Shown one piece after another: positions 59,244-64,000 of a stretch of DNA of 64,000 nt. The DNA lies in NCBI GenBank assembly GCA_934045905.1, contig OW203767.1, forward strand, positions 24,245,073 through 24,309,072, in the 5' to 3' direction. Numbering within the stretch: the stretch's first letter is position 1; each line of letters opens with the position of its first letter. Source of the DNA: Leuctra nigra. Taxonomy: Eukaryota; Arthropoda; Insecta; Plecoptera; Leuctridae. The notes under the pieces are model-generated. The model ran no database searches, was not told the origin of the DNA, and worked only from the letters and a program-made list of their open reading frames with translations. The translations under genes were made by a program, and so were the position numbers.

Positions 59244-59835
59244 GCTTTAAGTTTCGTTACAATCGGTCCAGCCGTTTTCGATATATGACGTCACTTCCGG
59301 TTTTAGCAATGGCGGCCGAAAATAATGTCGTCTTGAATTCATAATTATTACTCCTACACATTTCCAAAATTTGTTTGCAATCGGTACAGCCGTTTTTGAT
59401 ATATGACGTCACTTCCGGTTTTAACAATGGCGGCCGAAAATAATGTCGTCTTGAATTCATAATTATTAGTACAACACATTTCCAAAATTTGGTTGCAATC
59501 GGTACAGCCATTTTCGATATATGACGTCACTTCCGGTTTTAACAATGGCGGCCGAAAATAATGTCGTCTTGAATTCATAATTATTAGTACAACACATTTC
59601 CAAAATTTGATTGCAATCGGTACAGCCATTTTCGATATTTGACGTCACTTCCGGTTTTAACAATGGCGGCCGAAAATAATGTCGTCTTGAATTCATAATT
59701 ATTAGTCCAACACATTTCCAAACTTAGGTTGCAATCGGTACAACCGTTTACGATATATGACGTCACTTCCGGTTTTAAAAATGGCCGCCGAGAACACTGC
59801 AACCTTGAATTTATAATTATTTACAAAGTACGTTT
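59244..59835. repeat. five 118-119 bp tandem units with CRE-ETS-YY1-like motif block
   Basis: TGACGTCA occurs at 59285, 59404, 59522, 59640 and 59758 (spacing 119, 118, 118, 118). In each unit it is followed by CTTCCGG and then by an ATGGC(G/C)GCCG block, and preceded by 'aatcggt(c/a)ca.cc'. TGACGTCACTTCCGG is a composite CREB/ATF plus ETS consensus and AATGGCGGC matches a YY1 core. Confidence 0.8.
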
Positions 59836-60440
59836 ACTTATATCTATTTTAAAGTATAAAGTGGTGAATTTAGCGTCATTTAGCATATTTATGACGTCAT
59901 TTCCGGTATAGGTCATAAAATGTGTGACGTCATTTCCGGTTTCGATATTTGAATCATCAAATATTACTGATTACATAAAGTTGACCGTCTAAATCGTTTA
60001 GCGCTGGTTTTGTTCTAATCTGTTTAGCCGTTTTTGAGACATGATGTCACTTCCGGTTTCAAAATGGCGGCTTCCGGTTGGTTTTATAACAAGTCAAATG
60101 AAATATCAAAAGTACAAACGTTACATAAATATCAAGACAATCGGATCAACAGTTGTTGCTGAAATGCAAATCGATGTATATTAAATTTCATGACGTCATT
60201 TCCGGTTTATTTAAAATAATGTTCAGTCTTTTGATATTGATAATCCATATAGATGACCGTCTGAAACGATTGGCGCAAATTTCGTTCCGATCGGTCCAAC
60301 CGTTGACGAGATATGACGTCACTTCCGGTTTCAAAATGGCGGCACAAAAAATTCATGGGGACAAGGTTAAATCAGACGCCAAAAGTGCACACGTGGTAAA
60401 AATGTGAGATCAATCGGTTCAGCCGTTTAGGCTGTGGCCT
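59836..60440. repeat. dispersed relatives of the TGACGTCA/CTTCCGG unit
   Basis: Further 'tgacgtcatttccggt' (59891, 59921, 60191), 'tgatgtcacttccggt' (60042) and 'tgacgtcacttccggtttcaaaatggcggc' (60314) with the same flanking 'atcggt.caaccgt' words. They look like older, diverged units of the same element. Confidence 0.6.
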
Positions 60441-61580
60441 GTTTACCGGATTTTAGCTCCAGCCTACTACTATGATTACTGATTATGAAAACCGCCCTAA
60501 AACACTGTTTTCACGGCCCTCTAGCGCGCAAAGGGCGTAACCTATTGTTCCCAAATTTGGTATATGTTGTAGGGTGGGCCATAGCTCGAAATTAAGATAT
60601 TTCGCAACAATGTGAGATTTCTTAATTTTAAGATCCAGTAGGCCGAAAATGCCACTTTGATGCTTACAGTAAAAGTGGGTTTGCTCCAGCCTTTATATGA
60701 GAGTGTGCGCGCGCCGTACGACTTGGCTGGCGTGGAGCGACCGCTCCACTAGATTTGCCAGCCCGCACACGAGATTTGTTTCTTATGCGGGCTTGCATAT
60801 CATCCAGTGGGAGTGCTATTTGTGTGTGTGTTGCCATGTAATTATTATAACTTTATTATTGTATTACTTGCACTTTTGTATACTGTATGCTATGCAATAA
60901 AATGGATTTAAAATTTAAAATTGAATTGTATTTAATTGATTTTAGAAAATAGGAACCTAAAAAATGAGAAATGAATATGAGATGGAAATGAGATTTTATT
61001 ATTGTTCACGAATCGAAAACAGGCGGAAACATAATTACGGTAATGTTCACGTCACAACTGATGGGCTGGATATTTCAACACTTCGTGAACTTTCTCTGAA
61101 TTTCTCTAAATCTCTCACTGAATAGAATTTATAGTGAAGCTTTGAGAATTTACAAACTATGTTTTTAATATTCTTTATTTATTATAGACATGGGTGTAGG
61201 TATAATACAAAAGTAATTGAGAAACATAATCAAAAGAATAAAAACATAAACAATACATCTGGATATGAACAAAACATACAACAATTAAGAAATAGGTCGC
61301 TCACTGCACCGCAATACTGATGTAGAAAACATTTTTTTTTTATTTACACTTTTATAAGAAGAAAACACATGAAAATAAATAAAATACATTTCAATGGAAG
61401 CGCGGGATACTGATCAATCAATTATGTTCACATTTCTAATTTGAAGGAAAACATTTTTTTTCATTCATTTTTCAATCTTTCTTAAATGAATTCGAATCGG
61501 GAGTTCAAACTTTACCATACTTTGCACTTGCTATAAAAATAAAATGTGCAGTCGTCAGGTTCAAGAAGTAGATTTTTGCA
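60441..61580. other. intergenic or gustatory receptor intron; LINE-like tail
   Basis: 'gctccagcct' occurs at 60459 and 60683. 61160-61300 looks like a LINE A-rich tail on the minus strand. The last gustatory receptor exon should lie in this direction but was not found. Confidence 0.3.
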
Positions 61581-61582
61581 GC

Positions 61583-62505
61583 TCACCGAGTAGGCCAGAA
61601 TCAAGTCCCCATATGACTTACCGAGTAGGCCAGGTTCAAGTCCATATGACTTACCGATTAGGCCAGGTTCAAGTCCATATGACTTACCGGGTAGGCCAGG
61701 TTTAAGTCCATATGACTTACTGGGTAGGACAGGTTCCAGTCCATATGACTTACCGAGTAGGCCAAATGCAAGTCCATATGACTTACCGAGTAGGCCAGGT
61801 TCAAGTCCATGGCTTACCGAGTAGGCCAGGTCCAAGTCCATATGACTTACCGAGTAGGCCAGAATCAAGTCCCCATATGACTTACCGAGTAGGCCAGGTT
61901 CAAGTCCATATGACTTACCGATTAGGCCAGGTCCAAGTCTATATGACTTACCGAGTAGGCCAGGTCCAAGTCCATATGACTTACCGAGTAGGCCAGGTTT
62001 AAGTCCATATGACTTACTGGGTAGGACAGGTTCCAGTCCATATGACTTACCGAGTAGGCCAAATGCAAGTCCATATGACTTACCGAGTAGGCCAGGTTCA
62101 TGTCCATATGACTTACCGAGTAGGCCAGGTTTAAGTCCATGGCTTACCGAGTAGGCCAGGTCCAAGTCCATATGACTTACCGAGTAGGCCAGGTTCAAGT
62201 CCATATGACTTACCGAGTAGGCCAGGTTCAAGTCCATATGACTTACCGAGTAGGCCAGGTTCAAGTCCATATGACTTACCGAGTAGGCCAGGTTCAAGTC
62301 CATATGACTTACCGAGTAGGCCAGGTCCAAGTCCATATGACTTACCGAGTAGGCCAGGTTCAAGTCCATATGACTTACCAAATAGGCCAGGTTCAAGTCC
62401 ATATGACTTACCGAGTAGGCCAGGTTCAAGTCCATATGACTTACCGAGTAGGCCAGGTTCAAGTCCATATGACTTACCGAGTAGGCCAGGTCCAAGTCCA
62501 CGTTG
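61583..62505 (-). repeat. 33-bp minisatellite, 28 copies, built from a gustatory receptor exon tail and its 5' splice site
   Basis: In gene direction each unit is GTAAGTCATATGGACTTG plus AACCTGGCCTACTCG, that is, the splice donor and intron start followed by the last bases of the exon. The unit nearest 62.49 kb is the real exon end (GTGGACTTGGACC, then TGGCCTACTCG, then GTAAGT). A few units differ by 2 bp (ccatggc, gtccccat) or single bases. Part of the array is duplicated as a block of about 0.3 kb. The array is open on the minus strand throughout and would encode the 11-residue repeat VSHMDLNLAYS if read through. Confidence 0.95.
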
Positions 62506-64000
62506 AAGAAGCCTCCAGCTGTAAAGACCAGGCGACGATGTAACAGCTGTCCAGAGAACTGAGTCATCTGCAGGACAATGTGAGTCTCTTTATTTGATTC
62601 TTTAGGTTAAATGAAAAACTCTGAGGAAAATCAGTGTAAAAAACCTTTATAATGCGCACTTTATTTATACGCACTTTCCCGCCCAAAAGTCGATTGATCT
62701 TTAAATAGGGCCATGAAAGAGGTTCAAGAAGAGGAAAATGATAATTTTTCACGCACATAAAGATTGCCTTTAGTTTTAGAGCATATTTATAGTGACTTTA
62801 TACGTGATACCAAAGGGAAACTGGTTTTAAAAATATATGGGTATAACAAGTATTATTATTCTACAACTTACTGCATTTCGCACTGGGAAAACTGAGGGAC
62901 CATAGTCCGGCCACGATATGCTGTGGAAAATCTCTGCAGTTTCCAGTGCCTGCAATAGACACATTTCACATCAATGGAAATTATTTTTGGTCCAAAAAAA
63001 TCTTGAAAGCCCTTTAGGAGAAAATTGCTGGCAGAAAATATATACATATTTTTTTGCTGATATTTGCGAAAACGTTGAAAAGAAACGCTCGCAGTTCAGT
63101 CGTCAATCCATGCAATACAAATTCCATATTGAATGATCGTCGTGCTTATTAACTTACCGTGTTAGTTGTCGAGTTACAAAGAAAGCAGAAACACAGAGTC
63201 TTGAAGATGTACATTACTGGTGCCACCAAGACACTGTATATTATCAAGGGATTGTCCCGGAGAGCAAATGTAAAGAACACAACCAAAATTTCCAAGAGAT
63301 TGAGAAAGTAGAGCGTGATAAGAAGCAGGATATTTATGGAGAACACATTGTTGATGAGCGAAGCTGCGTCACAGAGAGCTGCATGGATTGCCGACGCCGT
63401 CTTGACATCGGCGACGTGCACCTTGCCTCTCAGGTGGCCGTTGAGGAGTCGGAGGCGTTGGCGAACACAACTGACACAAGTCAAGTACAGACTTTCACCA
63501 ATAACCATCAGATTGTACTTCGAGAGGATAGCAAACCCACAGAAGTAAGTCCAAAATGGATTTTCGTGCGTGATATCGAAGTACGAGATGACAATGCTGG
63601 TTTCAATTACCAAGTTCAAATAAACGAGTGTCGTAAATGTTATTTTGTTTCTTTTGTGTGGAATATTAACATTCAACTTTTCTAATAAATAATCGGCGTG
63701 ATTAATCTTCGAAAATATTGTCATCACTTTAATCTGCCTTAATCCACTAATTACAAAGAGAACAACTAGAAGTAGAGTAGCCGAATAGTCGATTGTGGCT
63801 AATGGAGTTAGAATGTTTGTGGGTTCAAGAGTGTGATAAATGACTTGAAACCATGCTGTATACTGAACAATGATGAGGGCAGTTATGACTGTCAAACTGT
63901 ACGCAGCTCCGATGTAGGAGACTTGAAACTTGGCGCCTTCTGATGTAGATGTTTGGAGTTTGACGCTAGTCAGACCGACAAGTTTAGACAAGTAGAAAAG
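62478..64000 (-). CDS. insect gustatory receptor (7tm_7), partial
   Basis: Seven-transmembrane taste receptor channel subunit of chemosensory neurons. Three exons join in phase 0: 64000-63158 (open at the window edge, with in-frame LFYLSKLVGL before SVKLQTS), 62949-62872 and 62567-62478, about 337 residues. The large exon has several hydrophobic spans. The last visible exon has the family's C-terminal region QFSGQLLHRRLVFTAGGFFN. The expected final exon with the TYxxxxxQF motif is not visible; it should follow the donor at 62477. That donor is the first of 28 tandem copies. Whether splicing always uses the first donor cannot be told from sequence. The 5' end is probably just beyond the window. 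Confidence 0.85.

Noticed and set aside
59257..59802. Minus-strand frames over the 118-bp units
   Set aside because: They arise only from tandem repetition; no domain and no splice context.
61712..62543. Plus-strand frames with 'MTYRVGQVQVH' repeats
   Set aside because: Shadow of the 33-bp array; the gene evidence is on the other strand.

Overview
This is a window of eukaryotic, almost certainly insect, nuclear DNA. It is AT-rich. Genes are split by GT-AG introns and separated by dense transposon debris. It holds an insect-type odorant receptor (7tm_6) and a gustatory receptor (7tm_7). The insect order is not determined; the frequent taggtaggtacctacc-type words occur in several insect orders.

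Layout of genes. (1) 1489-7088, minus: a CUB-linked trypsin-like serine protease, five exons, with the catalytic-Ser exon not in the window. (2) 7479-8771, plus: an intact intronless V-ATPase accessory subunit S1 (ATP6AP1/Ac45), head-to-head with the protease. (3) 9425-15329, minus: heparanase (GH79), six exons, convergent with ATP6AP1. (4) 16444-28728, minus: a secreted CAP/antigen-5-like protein of four exons whose second intron is almost entirely a 9.7-kb minisatellite. (5) 38182-43844, plus: a complete six-exon, 400-residue odorant receptor. (6) 47915-51364, minus: a two-exon, three-finger C2H2 protein whose last exon is tandemly multiplied. (7) 62478-64000, minus: a gustatory receptor running off the right edge, with a 33-bp minisatellite starting exactly at its last visible splice donor. 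These are independent genes, not an operon or pathway.

Mobile DNA. A Helitron/Helentron-like family has at least six copies, with a shared 5' end (TTGAGCGAGCG) and a 3' hairpin followed by CTAGT. The largest copy (31776-34365) contains a short basic ORF and a captured THAP zinc-finger exon. There are also hAT-type elements with 8-bp target duplications, a Harbinger-type MITE with TAA duplications, mariner- and piggyBac-type MITEs, a long foldback element carrying another MITE, an element with 199-bp inverted repeats carrying a tRNA-like SINE, and LINE fragments.

Most interesting observation. Three tandem arrays in three unrelated genes are each built from the 3' tail of a coding exon. In two of them (CAP, about 170 x 57 bp; gustatory receptor, 28 x 33 bp) every unit carries a copy of the 5' splice site (GTAAGT), so one pre-mRNA would expose from tens to over a hundred donor sites. 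In the third (zinc finger, 5 x 184 bp) the terminal exon itself is repeated. This points to exon-tail-seeded minisatellite growth, with possible consequences for splicing and U1 snRNP binding.
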